Positions 18,451-28,782 are shown, counted from the first letter of the stretch. The stretch is 64,000 nucleotides of DNA from Tunturiibacter gelidiferens (GCF_014201335.1 NZ_JACHEB010000001.1:434001-498000); one strand, 5' to 3'. Notes: a model not told the origin generated them from the sequence alone. Translations and numbers: made by a program.

Positions 18451-21252
18451 CTACCCCAGCAAACCGCCCACCACCTCCGCCGCACTCTTCAAAGCCGCAT
18501 CCAACGAACCAACATCATTCCCACCAGCCTCCGCCAGATCAGGCCGTCCCCCGCCTTTCCCTCCAACCTGAGCCGCAAGCTGTCCAACAATCTTCCCCGC
18601 CTGCACCCGCGAAGTCAGATCCTTCGTCACGCCCACAATCAACGAAACCTTCCCATCCACAGCAGCGCCCAACACAACAACACCACTTCCCAACTTAATC
18701 CGCAACGAATCCACCAGCTCCCGCATCTGCGCCTTCTCCACTCCATCCACCCGCTGCGCCAACAGCTTCACGCCCTTCACTTCCACTGCAGATGCGCTGG
18801 CGTCAGACAAAGACGAACTCGCCGCCTTCATCCGCACTGCATCCAGCTCCCGCCGCAGCTTCTTCATCTCCTCCTCCTGCGCCGCAATCCGAGCACGCAG
18901 CCCATCCGCCGGAGTCACCTCATCCGAAGAGCTTCCCAACATCGCCCCCACCACACGAGCCACCTCAAAATCCCTCCGGAACTCATGCAGCGCCCCCGTC
19001 CCACTCACCGCCTCCACGCGTCGCACGCCCGAAGACACCGACCCCTCCCCCACCACCTTGATCACGCCAATCTCGCCCGTAGCCCCCGTATGAATCCCGC
19101 CGCAAAGCTCCGTCGAAAAGTCGCCGATCTTCACCACCCTCACCTTCTCGCCATACTTCTCGCCAAACAGCGCCATCGCGCCCAGCTCATTCACCGCCAC
19201 GTCGATCGGCACATCCACCAGCGTCTCCACCTTCGTATTCCCCATCACCTGCCGGTTCACAATCTCCTCAACCTCGCGCAACTCCTCCTCGGCCACACCC
19301 GTAAAGTGCGAAAAATCAAACCGTAGCCGCGTCGCATCGTTCAACGACCCTGCCTGCTTCACATGTTTACCCAGCACCTCCCGCAACGCCGCATGCAGCA
19401 GATGCGTCCCCGTATGATTCCGCGTCGTAGCCGCCCGCACCGCACCATCGACCACCGTATCCACCGTATCGCCCACCGCAATCGTATGATTCGCCCTCAC
19501 CTTATGCGCAAACACTCCCTGCACCGGCTTGGTCGCGCCACTCACCTCCGCCACCACCAGGTTGTGATCCCCCGAGTACAACCACCCCTGATCCCCAACC
19601 TGCCCACCCGAGTCCGCATAGAAACTAGTAGCGTCGAGGACCACCTCACCCGTCTCGCCACCCTTCAACTCCGGCACACCAACGCCATCCTTCACCAGCG
19701 CCAACACCTTCGCCCCATCCACCCGCAGCGTCAAATATCCTTCAAACTCCGTCTTCGGCAACTCGCGATAAACCGGCGCCGCCGACTTCTGCGACCCACC
19801 CTTCCAAGAAGCCCGAGCCCGAGCCTGCTCCTCTTCCTTCGCTTGATCAAAACCCTCTTGGTCGAATTTGATAGAAGCATCACGGGCAGCGTCAATCATG
19901 AAGTCAAGCGGTAGCCCGTAGGTTTCGTAGAGATGAAAAGCGATTGTCCCAGGAAGAATCGCAGATTCAGGCAAATAGCCATGCACCTCATTTGGGTTTA
20001 AACCCAAATCACTCATCAGCGCATTGTTTTGTTCAGGATCAGAATTCGACAAGTACTCGCTCTTGGCAGTTTCAATGGACCGGTCAAGGAGTTTCGCGCC
20101 GGAGGTTAGCACCCGAGCAAACTGCTCCTCCTCCGCCAGCACCACCCTACTCACCCGCTCCGCAGTCTCCTTCAACTCCGGATAAGCCACCTGCATCTCA
20201 TCCCGAACCGCAAACACCATCTCATACATAAACGGCTTCTCCTGCCCTAGCAGCCGTCCATGCCGAATCCCGCGCCGCAGAATCTTCCGCAGCACGTACC
20301 CTCTGCCTTCATTGGCAGGCAGCACACCATCCGAGATCAAAAACGTAGCCGCCCGAGCATGGTCCGCAATAATCCTCAAGCTCGCACGCGACCGGTCATC
20401 AACAGCATGCTCCGGCTCCACCTTATGCCCGGTCAACTCCTCCGCCCGCGCAATCAGCGGAGTAAACAAATCCGTCTCAAAGTTCGACAACACTCCCTGC
20501 AGCACCGCCGCAACCCGCTCCAACCCCATCCCCGTATCGATCGACGGTTTCGGCAGCGGCGTCAGCGTCCCATCGCTGCTCCGATCAAACTGCATAAAAA
20601 CTAGATTCCAAATCTCGACGTACCGCTGATCATCCTGCGGAAACGGCTTATCCACTCCCGCCTCTTCAGCTGCCTCAATCCCCAGGTCGTAGAAGATCTC
20701 GCTACAAGGCCCACAAGGCCCCGTATCCCCCATCTGCCAGAAGTTATCTTTGGCCGACATCCCAAAGATCCTCTCCTTCGGCACGCCCGTCTCAATCCAA
20801 AACTTCTCCGCCTCATCATCTCGCGGAACCTTCGCATCCCCTTCAAAGATCGTCACGTAAAGCTTCGCAGGATCTATCCCAAAGCAATGATCGTGATTAG
20901 AAGTCAGCAGCTCCCACGCATAAGCAATCGCATCCTTCTTGAAGTAATCCCCAAAGGAAAAATTCCCCAACATTTCAAAGAAAGTATGGTGCCGCCGCGT
21001 AAACCCGACGTTCTCAAGATCGTTATGCTTGCCCCCCGCCCGCACACACTTCTGAGAGCTGACCGCCCGCGTGTAATCCCGCTTCTCGTTCCCAAGAAAA
21101 ACATCCTTGAACTGATTCATCCCCGCGTTGGTAAACAGCAGCGTAGGATCGTTCACCGGCACCAGCGAAGAAGAGTGCACCCGCCGATGCTCTTTACCCT
21201 CAAAAAACCGCAAAAAATCTTCCCGAATCTGGCTGCCTGAACGATTAATCAT
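18451..21252 (-). CDS. alaS: Alanyl-tRNA synthetase
   Basis: Class II aminoacyl-tRNA synthetase that charges tRNA-Ala, cytoplasmic and essential, 933 residues from ATG 21252 ([20 protein letters not shown]). The catalytic domain has [17 protein letters not shown] (motif 1 region), [20 protein letters not shown] (motif 2) and [15 protein letters not shown] (motif 3). The editing domain carries the zinc pattern HTGTHLLH with [13 protein letters not shown]. The C-terminal DHHA1-like domain ends [14 protein letters not shown]. Length is slightly above the usual 875-880 residues, with loops in the linker (for example near 420). Start codons further upstream (TTG/GTG) are less likely. Confidence 0.97.
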   Translation of the reverse strand: MINRSGSQIREDFLRFFEGKEHRRVHSSSLVPVNDPTLLFTNAGMNQFKDVFLGNEKRDYTRAVSSQKCVRAGGKHNDLENVGFTRRHHTFFEMLGNFSFGDYFKKDAIAYAWELLTSNHDHCFGIDPAKLYVTIFEGDAKVPRDDEAEKFWIETGVPKERIFGMSAKDNFWQMGDTGPCGPCSEIFYDLGIEAAEEAGVDKPFPQDDQRYVEIWNLVFMQFDRSSDGTLTPLPKPSIDTGMGLERVAAVLQGVLSNFETDLFTPLIARAEELTGHKVEPEHAVDDRSRASLRIIADHARAATFLISDGVLPANEGRGYVLRKILRRGIRHGRLLGQEKPFMYEMVFAVRDEMQVAYPELKETAERVSRVVLAEEEQFARVLTSGAKLLDRSIETAKSEYLSNSDPEQNNALMSDLGLNPNEVHGYLPESAILPGTIAFHLYETYGLPLDFMIDAARDASIKFDQEGFDQAKEEEQARARASWKGGSQKSAAPVYRELPKTEFEGYLTLRVDGAKVLALVKDGVGVPELKGGETGEVVLDATSFYADSGGQVGDQGWLYSGDHNLVVAEVSGATKPVQGVFAHKVRANHTIAVGDTVDTVVDGAVRAATTRNHTGTHLLHAALREVLGKHVKQAGSLNDATRLRFDFSHFTGVAEEELREVEEIVNRQVMGNTKVETLVDVPIDVAVNELGAMALFGEKYGEKVRVVKIGDFSTELCGGIHTGATGEIGVIKVVGEGSVSSGVRRVEAVSGTGALHEFRRDFEVARVVGAMLGSSSDEVTPADGLRARIAAQEEEMKKLRRELDAVRMKAASSSLSDASASAVEVKGVKLLAQRVDGVEKAQMRELVDSLRIKLGSGVVVLGAAVDGKVSLIVGVTKDLTSRVQAGKIVGQLAAQVGGKGGGRPDLAEAGGNDVGSLDAALKSAAEVVGGLLG

Positions 21253-21374
21253 AAGCACCAAGTTTATCAGCGCAACGGCATTCGTCGTAGAATCCCGAAG
21301 CGGAGCAGGACATCGCAGAAAGGAAACTTCTATTCCTTCAACACGGAGACTTTGGAATGGATGGAGGAGACAAC

Positions 21375-22253
21375 ATGATCGTTATCACCACGCCCGCAGG
21401 GGCGATCGGCCATCAGGTCCTCGAGAAGCTTCTGAATTGCGGCGAGACCATCCGCGTGATTGCGCGCGATCCTTCGCGCCTGCCTGCGCATACACGCAAG
21501 CGGGTCGAGGTGGTGCAGGGATCGCATAGCGACAGCGTGGTCGTCAACCAGGCATTCGAAGGTGCCGATTCCGTGTTCTGGGTAGTCCCTCCGGACTTCC
21601 AGGCCAACAACGTTGAGAAGCGATATCTGGAATTTATAAGGCCGGCGTGTGAAGCCTTCAAGAGCCGAGGTGTGAAACAGGTTGTTGCGGTTTCGGCCCT
21701 GGGGCGCGGATGGCCTAAGCCTGCCGGGCTGGTGTCCGCATCCATCGCGATGGATGATCTGATAGCAAGCACGGGCGTCGCCTTCCGCGCACTGACGATG
21801 CCTTCGTTTATGGATAACTTTCTTCGTCAGGTTGAGCCGATCAAGAACCAGGGAATGTTCTTCTCGCCGATGTCCGGGGACCTGAAAACCCCAACATGCG
21901 CGACACGCGACATCGCGGCGGTAGCGGCGAAACTGCTGCTCGATTCTTCGTGGAGCGGGAGTGGCAACGTGCCGGTCCTTGGCCCAGAGGATCTGTCATG
22001 CAACGAGATGGCGCAGATCATCTCAGAGGTACTGGGAAGACCAGTTCGCTTTCAGCAGGTTCCGTTCGATGCCTTCAAGGCGAGTCTGATCGAGTCCGGA
22101 GCATCCGAGTCGATGGCCACTGCCATGGTGGAAATGATGGTGGCTAAGAATGAAGGTCTCGACAACATGGAACCGCGAACTGCGGAGTCCACCACGCCCA
22201 CTACTTTTCGCCAGTGGTGCGAAGAGGTATTGAAGCCTGCTGTGCTGCGTTAA
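21375..22253 (+). CDS. NmrA-like NAD(P)-binding protein
   Basis: Atypical short-chain dehydrogenase/NmrA family protein of 292 residues. The N-terminal Rossmann motif reads [20 protein letters not shown], a variant of the GxxGxxG loop. Then [20 protein letters not shown] binds the cofactor phosphate side, and [13 protein letters not shown] follows. The catalytic Tyr-x3-Lys of true SDRs is not obvious, which suggests a redox sensor or a quinone/isoflavone reductase-like enzyme. The ATG at 21375 is chosen because GGAGGAGA lies 5 bases before it. Its stop touches the stop of the convergent amidohydrolase gene with no spacing. Confidence 0.88.
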   Translation: MIVITTPAGAIGHQVLEKLLNCGETIRVIARDPSRLPAHTRKRVEVVQGSHSDSVVVNQAFEGADSVFWVVPPDFQANNVEKRYLEFIRPACEAFKSRGVKQVVAVSALGRGWPKPAGLVSASIAMDDLIASTGVAFRALTMPSFMDNFLRQVEPIKNQGMFFSPMSGDLKTPTCATRDIAAVAAKLLLDSSWSGSGNVPVLGPEDLSCNEMAQIISEVLGRPVRFQQVPFDAFKASLIESGASESMATAMVEMMVAKNEGLDNMEPRTAESTTPTTFRQWCEEVLKPAVLR

Positions 22254-23225
22254 TCAATCACCCAGCCGCAGCACCTTCGCCGCATTCCCACCCACCAACA
22301 TCTCCATCTCCGCTCCAGACAACACCCCCGCCACCTTCTCCAGAAAATCCTTCCCCTTCGTGTTCGCACTAAACGGATAGTCCACCGAATACATCATCCT
22401 CTCAATCCCAACCACCTCGAGCGCACACTCCAGCGGCGGCAGAGTGAAATACCCACTCGTCGTCAGATGAATATTCGTCTTGAAATAATCCGCCACCGGC
22501 CGCTTTAACTTAGCCGCCCCCGACAACATCCCGCTAGACCGCGCCAGCGCGAACGGCAGCCCCTCACCCATGTGCCCAATAATCAATTGCAACCCCGGGA
22601 CCTTATCGAACAAGCCCGACACAATCAGCCGAAGCGTATGCAGGGCCGTCTCCGAGTGCCATCCCCACCCCGCAATCGACAGCATCCGCCCCAACTCTCC
22701 CGGCAATCCAGAGTAGTAAGCCTCGCGAACCGGCTCCGGAGGCGGTGCCGGATGCAGATAAACCGGTACACCAAGCGCAGCCGCCGCCTCGAAGAACGGC
22801 AGAAACCGTGCATCATCAAAGAACCGTCCCCCCACGGTCCCATTCACCATCACCCCACGAAACCCCAACCCGTGCACACATCGCTCCAACTCCTTCGTTG
22901 CCTCGCCCACATCCTTAAGCGCCAACGTCGCGAATCCAGCCAGCCGATCTGGATGCTCCGCCACAGCCGCCGCCAGCTCGTCATTCACCTCTCGCGCCAC
23001 AACGGTCCCGTCCGCCGCGCTCAACCCCTCCAACCCGAACGCCACCAGCGACATCACCTGCAGATCGATCCCAGCCTCATCCATCGCTGCAATTCGCCCC
23101 GCCCCAAGGTCCAGCAGCTTCGCCTGCATCTCAGGAAACTGCATCCCCATCTTCGCGGAGTACTCCGCCGTCGCCCGCACATACGTCTCAGTCAAAAAAT
23201 GTTCTTCCAGCGTGATCGTCTTCAT
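22254..23225 (-). CDS. Amidohydrolase-2 / ACMSD-type decarboxylase family protein
   Basis: TIM-barrel metal enzyme of 323 residues close to gamma-resorcylate and 2,3-dihydroxybenzoate decarboxylases. The N-terminal metal site TLEEHF (Glu-x-His), the central VPVYLHPAPPP (His), the LIIGHMGEGLPF block (His) and the C-terminal MMYSVDYPF (Asp) give the expected ligands. Such enzymes decarboxylate hydroxybenzoates or hydrolyse related rings without oxygen. It has no catabolic neighbours here, so the substrate is open. Downstream in the same direction of the DUF429-type gene, 40 bp apart. Confidence 0.9.
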   Translation of the reverse strand: MKTITLEEHFLTETYVRATAEYSAKMGMQFPEMQAKLLDLGAGRIAAMDEAGIDLQVMSLVAFGLEGLSAADGTVVAREVNDELAAAVAEHPDRLAGFATLALKDVGEATKELERCVHGLGFRGVMVNGTVGGRFFDDARFLPFFEAAAALGVPVYLHPAPPPEPVREAYYSGLPGELGRMLSIAGWGWHSETALHTLRLIVSGLFDKVPGLQLIIGHMGEGLPFALARSSGMLSGAAKLKRPVADYFKTNIHLTTSGYFTLPPLECALEVVGIERMMYSVDYPFSANTKGKDFLEKVAGVLSGAEMEMLVGGNAAKVLRLGD

Positions 23226-23265
23226 CCCACCTTAGACGCCATCCATCCACCAGAGTTTCCCGCAC

Positions 23266-24177
23266 TCATTCACCCACCAACCCCGGCACCCAGGTCTGCC
23301 CCTCCATCCGAAACACCTCATCCTCCGTCTTCCGCAACACTGCAAACTCTCCACGATGCTCCGTCATCACCATCGCCGTCACCAACGCATCGAAGGCATC
23401 CTCCGAAGCCCGCGCCTTCGCCACCACCAATCTCGACAACCCCGCATACATCGCATTCTCCCGCTTCTTCTTCGCAAGATAAGCAGTCCGCGCCACCTCC
23501 GAACTCTTATTCACCGCCCCTGTCATCAGCCGCGTATAAATCTCCACCACCGTCGGCGCCCGTTTCACATCCGGCTCATCGTAGGGCCAGATCCGAAACC
23601 CAGCCTCACGCAACACCAGCAATCCCGGCATCCCCCTCAGCGAAGCAGTCCCCACCGCCCCCGCTCCACCAATCTGAAACACCGACTTAGGCGCGATCCC
23701 CGCAATCTTCGCGACCTGCAGCGGATCGGTCATCTCCGCCCGCACCTTCAACACCGTCTCCGCCCGCCGCAACATCCTGTGCGCATGCTCCCCGCAAAAC
23801 TCCGCGGGCTTCTTCCCATGCCGCCTCGGCCCTACCCTCCCCCAAAACCGCACATCCTCACAGTCCCGATGCAGCCATTTTTCTCCTTGCCCATCCGCAA
23901 CCAATCGCCAAAACTCCGGCGCCGACCCAATCCCCAACTCCCTCAGAAACCAAGCTGGATAGCTAAACGTAAAGTCAAACCCCACCACCATCCGAGGAGT
24001 CTCCTCGCTTATCTCAATCAGCCACGCAATCAGCTCCTCCCGCGTTCTCCCACCCTCCAGCGTCACCCGCCCCGTAGAAGCCGTCCAAACCCCAGCCCAA
24101 ATCTTCCTTCTCTGCCCCGGCCCCTTATCGCCCGACCAGTCCACCCCAACCACCCGCTTCAACTCGTTCTCAACCAT
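23266..24177 (-). CDS. DUF429-like predicted RNase H-fold protein
   Basis: Protein of 303 residues beginning VVGVDWSGDKGPG, with MVVGFDFTFSYPAWF next. The acidic residues on these beta strands fit the RNase H-like fold predicted for DUF429 proteins. SEDAFDALVTAMVMTEH near the C-terminus supplies the further acidic pair. Function is unproven in the family. The start is uncertain: the ATG at 24177 follows AGGAGG with almost no spacing, and a GTG at 24219 is the in-frame alternative. Promoter DNA would be shared with the divergent small membrane-protein gene at 24249. Confidence 0.8.
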   Translation of the reverse strand: MVENELKRVVGVDWSGDKGPGQRRKIWAGVWTASTGRVTLEGGRTREELIAWLIEISEETPRMVVGFDFTFSYPAWFLRELGIGSAPEFWRLVADGQGEKWLHRDCEDVRFWGRVGPRRHGKKPAEFCGEHAHRMLRRAETVLKVRAEMTDPLQVAKIAGIAPKSVFQIGGAGAVGTASLRGMPGLLVLREAGFRIWPYDEPDVKRAPTVVEIYTRLMTGAVNKSSEVARTAYLAKKKRENAMYAGLSRLVVAKARASEDAFDALVTAMVMTEHRGEFAVLRKTEDEVFRMEGQTWVPGLVGE

Positions 24178-24248
24178 CCTCCTATCATCCACCCCAGGGA
24201 ACTTTTTCCCTGCTCCCACCGTTTAATCTCAACAGGAGAGAAACACGA

Positions 24249-24440
24249 ATGCTCAACTTTTTGCTATTTCTGATCCTCATGGTCTTCTGTTGGCCCCTCG
24301 CCCTCGCGGCGCTTCTTCTCTATCCGCTCATCTGGCTCATCCTTCTTCCCTTCCGACTCGTCGGAATCGTAGTCGGCGGAACCTTCGAGCTCATCGCCGC
24401 TCTCTTCTATCTCCCCGTGCGCATGCTCCGCGCCATCTAA
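24249..24440 (+). CDS. Small hydrophobic membrane protein, 63 residues
   Basis: Nearly the whole protein is hydrophobic and forms two or three membrane segments (FLLFLILMVFCWPLALAALL; YPLIWLILLPFRLVGIVVGG; FELIAALFYLPV). AGGAGAG lies 8 bases before the ATG, so it is likely to be translated. No family is recognised. It precedes hslR by 33 bp and may be co-transcribed with it. Confidence 0.78.
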   Translation: MLNFLLFLILMVFCWPLALAALLLYPLIWLILLPFRLVGIVVGGTFELIAALFYLPVRMLRAI

Positions 24441-24473
24441 CACCTACCGACAGAAGTAGAAGAAAATAGCTAC

Positions 24474-24857
24474 ATGACCGGCACGCGCATCGACAAGTGG
24501 CTCTGGGCCGCCCGTTTCTTCAAAACTCGCGAGCAAGCCTCCAAAGCCTGCGACATGAACCGCATCACCTCGAACAACATCTCCGCCAAGCCCTCTCGCG
24601 AGGTCCGCGCAGGCGACAAGCTCCACATCAAAAACGAAGCCGGAGAATTCGACATCGAAGTCCTGGCCCTTAGCCACCAGCGCGGCTCCGCGGCCATCGC
24701 GCAAACCCTCTACCGCGAAACCGAAGAAAGCAAAGAGTCCCGCCGCAAAGCTGCCGAAGAGCGCAAACTCCTCGGCCCCATCGCCTTCACCGCATCTTCC
24801 AAACGCCCCAACAAACGCGACCGCCGCCTCATCCACAGCTTCCGAGGCGACTACTAA
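24474..24857 (+). CDS. hslR: S4-domain RNA-binding protein (HSP15-like)
   Basis: Cytoplasmic RNA-binding protein of 127 residues. The S4 domain occupies residues 4-60 (RIDKWLWAARFFKTREQASK; VRAGDKLHIKNEAGEFDIEV). A basic C-terminal tail follows (KRPNKRDRRLIHSFRGD), matching HslR/HSP15, which rescues 50S subunits carrying stalled peptidyl-tRNA. Length fits the family (about 130). Convergent with recX; a GTCAC-type palindromic repeat lies between them. Confidence 0.92.
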   Translation: MTGTRIDKWLWAARFFKTREQASKACDMNRITSNNISAKPSREVRAGDKLHIKNEAGEFDIEVLALSHQRGSAAIAQTLYRETEESKESRRKAAEERKLLGPIAFTASSKRPNKRDRRLIHSFRGDY

Positions 24858-24882
24858 TCGCACAATCTCCGCTCCGAGCATC

Positions 24883-24955
24883 GCGAGGACCACGCGAAGC
24901 AATCACAAGTCACGAAGTGACCGCCCCACGCGCAGTGGGCCCGTCCGGCAGGACA
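24883..24955. repeat. Palindromic intergenic repeat, family A copy 1
   Basis: Contains GTCACGAAGTGAC (24909-24921) followed by a CGCGCAG-GGGC block and CCGTCCGGCAGGA. It matches copies at 28623, 28727 and 31286, and the match to copy 31286 extends over roughly 70 bp, including the left flank GAGGAC-ACGCGAAGCAA. Located between the convergent hslR and recX genes. Confidence 0.85.
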
Positions 24956-24960
24956 CCCAA

Positions 24961-25581
24961 TCACTCATCCTCATTCTGCCGTGCATAGCCATCCGAATCT
25001 CCCGCCCGATCCTCCGGCTCTGCATAAGAATCCGAATCCACCCCACCTTCTTCCACCCCAGCCAAAGCCTCCTCCGGCAGATCCCAAGCCTTCAGCACCT
25101 TAAAAATCGCATTCGAAGAAAACCCAGCCCGCAACAACCGGTTCATCGTCCGCACAGTCTCCTTCTGCGCATTCTCCCCGCTAGGCTGCTTCATCCTCTT
25201 CCGCGCAATGTACTGCCGAGCCAGCGCCACCTCATCAACATCCTCATACGCTGTCTCCAGCGTCGAAGCTACCAGTTCCTTCCCCACACCCTTCATCATC
25301 AAATCCTGCTGCACACGCCTGCGCCCAAACTTCTCATGCTCCTTCCGCACACGCGTATAGTCCTCGGCAAACCGTGTATCGCTCAAATAGTTCAGCTCTT
25401 TCAGCCGCACGATCACTGCATCCATCGCCCGCTCGCCCGCCTCACCGTCCTCCGCGCGAGCCTTCATCAACCGCCGCAGATCCCGCACCGTCCGCATCCT
25501 TCGCGCCAGCGTCCCCACTGCATAGTCAAACAACCCAGCCTCACCCACCGGCTCCCGCTTCTTCGGCTGTGCAAACGCCAT
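24961..25581 (-). CDS. recX: Regulatory protein RecX
   Basis: Cytoplasmic modulator that inhibits RecA filament extension, 206 residues. Three-helix RecX repeats are visible: LFDYAVGTLARRMRTVRDLR, VIVRLKELNYLSDTRFAEDY and KFGRRRVQQDLMMKGVGKEL, followed by YIARKRMK and the third repeat (TVRTMNRLLRAGFSSNAIFK). The C-terminus adds about 35 acidic residues (GGVDSDSYAEPEDRAGDSDG) beyond the usual end. No recA is nearby. It lies 36 bp downstream of the S9 peptidase gene in the same direction and could be co-transcribed. Confidence 0.92.
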   Translation of the reverse strand: MAFAQPKKREPVGEAGLFDYAVGTLARRMRTVRDLRRLMKARAEDGEAGERAMDAVIVRLKELNYLSDTRFAEDYTRVRKEHEKFGRRRVQQDLMMKGVGKELVASTLETAYEDVDEVALARQYIARKRMKQPSGENAQKETVRTMNRLLRAGFSSNAIFKVLKAWDLPEEALAGVEEGGVDSDSYAEPEDRAGDSDGYARQNEDE

Positions 25582-25617
25582 CACAATGTCCTCAATCCAT
25601 TCTCACCCAAACAGACA

Positions 25618-28524
25618 TCAGGGCACGACATTCAGCGTAAGCTCATTCGACCGAACCACCTTACCCGTCTTCGGATCCTTCCGAAATACCTGTACGGTGT
25701 ACCGCCCCGGCCGAGTCAAGCTCACCAGCTTTGCCACATGGGCGGTCTGCAGCGCGGCCTTCCCCGGCTGCACATACTCAACCATCCGACTCTCTTCCTG
25801 CTGATGCTGCTGCGCCTCACGCCCATACGCAGTAGGCTCCATCACATGCCCCGCCGCATCCTTCACTTCAATCCGGTACGAGAACTCCGGATTATTCGCA
25901 CCCGGTCGATGCGCAAACGCAATCTGGTGATCCGACACATTCCTCAATGCAATCGTCACCCTTGCGTCGCCGCCCGCCCGGACCTCATCCTCCGGCGCAC
26001 TGATCGCAATCGTAAAGTCCTCTCCTCCCACACTCTCCTGCGGAGTCTCCTCTACATTTTGTGGAGCGTTCGACGGCGCAACCGACGGCGACACCACCGG
26101 AGACGGAGCCGCAACCACCGGAGCATCAGGAGCAGGCGCAACTGGCCGCTTAGTCTTAAGCGATTCCTTCGTCGCCCCTGCACCCGGCGCGCCCTTATTC
26201 AGGGCAACCGCCGCATACAGATTCGTCTTCGTCCACCGATCACACCAGTCCCCAACAGTCTCGTACCAGAGCTTCGAGTTCTGCGGCTTCAACACCCAAT
26301 GCCCTTCATCCGGAAAATAGAGCATCTTGCTCGGCACATTCAGCCGCTGCAACGCCGTAAAAAGTTGAAACCCCTCCGACACATCCAGCCGATAGTCCCT
26401 CTGCGAATGCACCACCAGCGTAGGGGTCTTCGCATTTTGAATCGCAAGCATCGGCGACCACTTCCTGAATGGATCGTTCGCAACCGGCCCAGCAGCATAT
26501 CTCCACGGCTGTCCCGGCGCGACCTCTCCACTCCGCCGAAACTCCCACTCGTTAAACCAGATCTCCTCGGTCGTTCCATACGCGCTCTCAGGATTAAACA
26601 TTCCGTCATGCGTCACAATGCACGCAAAACGATCCGTATGCGTCAGAATCCAGTCCGCCATAAATCCGCCGTAGCTAGCACCGAGCGCACACTCCCGCGT
26701 CTTATCGATAAACGGATACTTCGACTCCGCAAAATCCAACCCCTTCATCAGATCGACGTAGGCCTTCCCGCCCCAGTCCCCATTCACACCATCAATAAAC
26801 GCCTGCCCATATCCCGTTGACCCGCGCGGATTGACCATCACCACCACATATCCGTTCGCCGCCATCAACTCCGCATTCCACCGATAGCTCCACGCATCGC
26901 CCCACGCGCCTTGTGGTCCACCATGAATCAAAAACTTCAAAGGGTACTTCTTCGCGCTATCAAATTTAGGCGGCGGAATCATAAAGCCCTGCACCGACCC
27001 ACCCTCCGCACCACTGAACGTGAAGCTGCTCATCTGCGGCAGATCGAGATGCTGCTCCAGATCATCATTCAAATGCGTAAGCTGCACCTCGATCGTCGAA
27101 ATCTGACTTGAAACAGTCGAAATATCTCTATTCGCCGACTCCTTCACCTCTCCGCGAAACAGCGCCACCACTGCGGCCGGAGACTCCACCGTCATCTTCG
27201 TCGCCACCAGCTCATACCCAACATCCTTCAACGCCGCAAACTGCAGCTCCCCGTACTCGCCTCTCCCCGGCAGAGCAAACAGCGACTCACCGAGATTCGG
27301 ATACGTACAAAAGATCCGCTCCTCCCCATGATTCGCAGTTGTAAAACAGATCTCCGGATTCTCCGGATTCCACACATACTCATCCACCCAGCGATCAAGC
27401 TTCGGCATCAGTTCCTTCGTCGTTCCGGCAAGCCGGTCAAACAACATCAGCCGAAAACGATCGCTCTCGTAGGTCGCACGCGCCTGCGAGCGAAACGCAA
27501 GATATTTCCCATCAGGCGAATATGCTGGCCCGTCATCGCTCCCCATCGACGTCGAAACTTTGCGCGGCTTCGCACCCGCATCATCCAGCAGCAGTGTAAA
27601 CACATCGTTGTTCGTGCTCGCCGCCGGAACAAGATCAACATTAGTTACATATGCAATCTCCTCCGACCCAGGTGCCCACGCGTATCCCACCGGACCACCC
27701 AGCGTAAACGTCGGCGCCTCCGCGTCCCCAATGTCCCGCCGCGGAGTCAGGTCCCGCACCGCATTTCCATCCGTCGCCGACACCACAAGCACATGACTCC
27801 GCTTCGGACCGATATAGCTATTCCAGTGCCGGTACAACAGATGTTCAAACACCTCTGCCTTCACCGGGTTCGCCGCAGCCGCATCGTCTTTCTTCTTGTT
27901 GCAAAGATCTTCATCCGTCCACGAGGCCTCATTAGTGCACTCGGGATACACCCGCGACGCAAACAAAATCCTCTTCGAGTTCGGCGACCACACTGCCCCA
28001 TCAGCCTCCGTGCTTACATTCGTCAGCCGCTTCGGAGTTCCCATCGTCCCCGCAGCATCATCCCACGCAGCAAGAAAGATCTGCGACAGCCCCGTCGCAC
28101 TATCGGTCGCCACAAACGCAACCTGCTTTCCATCCGGCGAAAATCGCCCTCCCGACTCACCATCCTTCCAGAAAGTGAGCTGCCGTTCTTTCGTCGGGGC
28201 GCCTACACTCGAAGCCGCTGGCGCAAGCACCGGAGGAGCCGCCATCGGCGCCACCCAAAGATGATTCACCTTCGAGTTCTTCTCAAGATCAACATCAGTC
28301 GCCGAAAACATCACCCACTTGCCACTCGGCGACACCTGCGGATCGCTCACTCTCTTCATTCGTTGGAGATCGGCGAACGTCATCGGCCGCTTTACCGCCG
28401 CCCCACCCGACAAAGAATCGGAGTCAGGACCGAACTCCTGGGCCCAAGTCCTGCTGGCCTTCCCACCACAAACATTAGCTGACACTAACGCCAGCACGCC
28501 TGCCCAAATCGCCCGGTTCTTCAT
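25618..28524 (-). CDS. S9-family (prolyl oligopeptidase/acylaminoacyl) peptidase, exported
   Basis: Large serine peptidase of 968 residues with a signal peptide. An N-terminal WD40/TolB-like beta-propeller covers about 45-480 (VSPSGKWVMFSATDVDLEKN; GRFSPDGKQVAFVATDS). The alpha/beta hydrolase domain at about 520-775 has GASYGGFMADW with the nucleophile Ser, HSQRDYRLDVSEGFQLF with the Asp and FPDEGHWV with the His. Beyond the normal end there is a Pro/Ala-rich linker and about 120 residues resembling an Ig-like beta domain (GDARVTIALRNVSDHQIAFA; RPGRYTVQVFRKD). It probably degrades peptides in the periplasm or outside. Confidence 0.92.
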   Translation of the reverse strand: MKNRAIWAGVLALVSANVCGGKASRTWAQEFGPDSDSLSGGAAVKRPMTFADLQRMKRVSDPQVSPSGKWVMFSATDVDLEKNSKVNHLWVAPMAAPPVLAPAASSVGAPTKERQLTFWKDGESGGRFSPDGKQVAFVATDSATGLSQIFLAAWDDAAGTMGTPKRLTNVSTEADGAVWSPNSKRILFASRVYPECTNEASWTDEDLCNKKKDDAAAANPVKAEVFEHLLYRHWNSYIGPKRSHVLVVSATDGNAVRDLTPRRDIGDAEAPTFTLGGPVGYAWAPGSEEIAYVTNVDLVPAASTNNDVFTLLLDDAGAKPRKVSTSMGSDDGPAYSPDGKYLAFRSQARATYESDRFRLMLFDRLAGTTKELMPKLDRWVDEYVWNPENPEICFTTANHGEERIFCTYPNLGESLFALPGRGEYGELQFAALKDVGYELVATKMTVESPAAVVALFRGEVKESANRDISTVSSQISTIEVQLTHLNDDLEQHLDLPQMSSFTFSGAEGGSVQGFMIPPPKFDSAKKYPLKFLIHGGPQGAWGDAWSYRWNAELMAANGYVVVMVNPRGSTGYGQAFIDGVNGDWGGKAYVDLMKGLDFAESKYPFIDKTRECALGASYGGFMADWILTHTDRFACIVTHDGMFNPESAYGTTEEIWFNEWEFRRSGEVAPGQPWRYAAGPVANDPFRKWSPMLAIQNAKTPTLVVHSQRDYRLDVSEGFQLFTALQRLNVPSKMLYFPDEGHWVLKPQNSKLWYETVGDWCDRWTKTNLYAAVALNKGAPGAGATKESLKTKRPVAPAPDAPVVAAPSPVVSPSVAPSNAPQNVEETPQESVGGEDFTIAISAPEDEVRAGGDARVTIALRNVSDHQIAFAHRPGANNPEFSYRIEVKDAAGHVMEPTAYGREAQQHQQEESRMVEYVQPGKAALQTAHVAKLVSLTRPGRYTVQVFRKDPKTGKVVRSNELTLNVVP

Positions 28525-28599
28525 CGCGCCAGTCTAACTCCCTAAGCCAAAGATCGAACCGGAATAGGAATCAGACAAGAAAATGCTGCCAAAGCTTTT

Positions 28600-28760
28600 C
28601 ACGGCCCGCTGCGCGCGGAGCGGTCACTTCGTGACTTATATAGCGGCTTCGCCTGGGGCCTCCCGATGGTCGGCGGAAAGATCTTTGATCGCGACCAACG
28701 GGAGCGCCAACCGAAGGGGTATATAAGTCACGAAGTGACCGCCGCCCGCGCAGGGCACAC
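28600..28760. repeat. Family A repeat, copies 2 and 3 as a long inverted pair
   Basis: Copy 2 (GTCACTTCGTGAC, 28623-28635) and copy 3 (GTCACGAAGTGAC, 28727-28739) face each other. The match is perfect over 22 bp (28621-28642 against 28720-28741), and weaker complementarity extends both inward (CCTCCCGATGGTCG against CGACCAACGGGAG) and outward (GCGCGCAG-type blocks). The whole stretch can fold into one hairpin of about 140 nt. It lies between the histidine-kinase stop and the S9 peptidase start. Confidence 0.85.
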
Positions 28761-28782
28761 CAAGGCGACAAAAAAAGATGGC

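Noticed and set aside
18436-19326. 296-codon plus-strand frame opposite alaS
   Set aside because: Arg/His/Leu/Pro-rich antisense translation; alaS on the minus strand has every class II motif.
25336-26820. 494-codon plus-strand frame opposite recX and the S9 peptidase
   Set aside because: The product is very rich in Arg, His and Leu, the usual result of reading a GC-rich gene on the opposite strand. The minus-strand genes have complete family motifs.
27328-28482. 384-codon plus-strand frame within the S9 peptidase
   Set aside because: Same reason: Arg/His/Pro-rich antisense frame with no recognisable domain.
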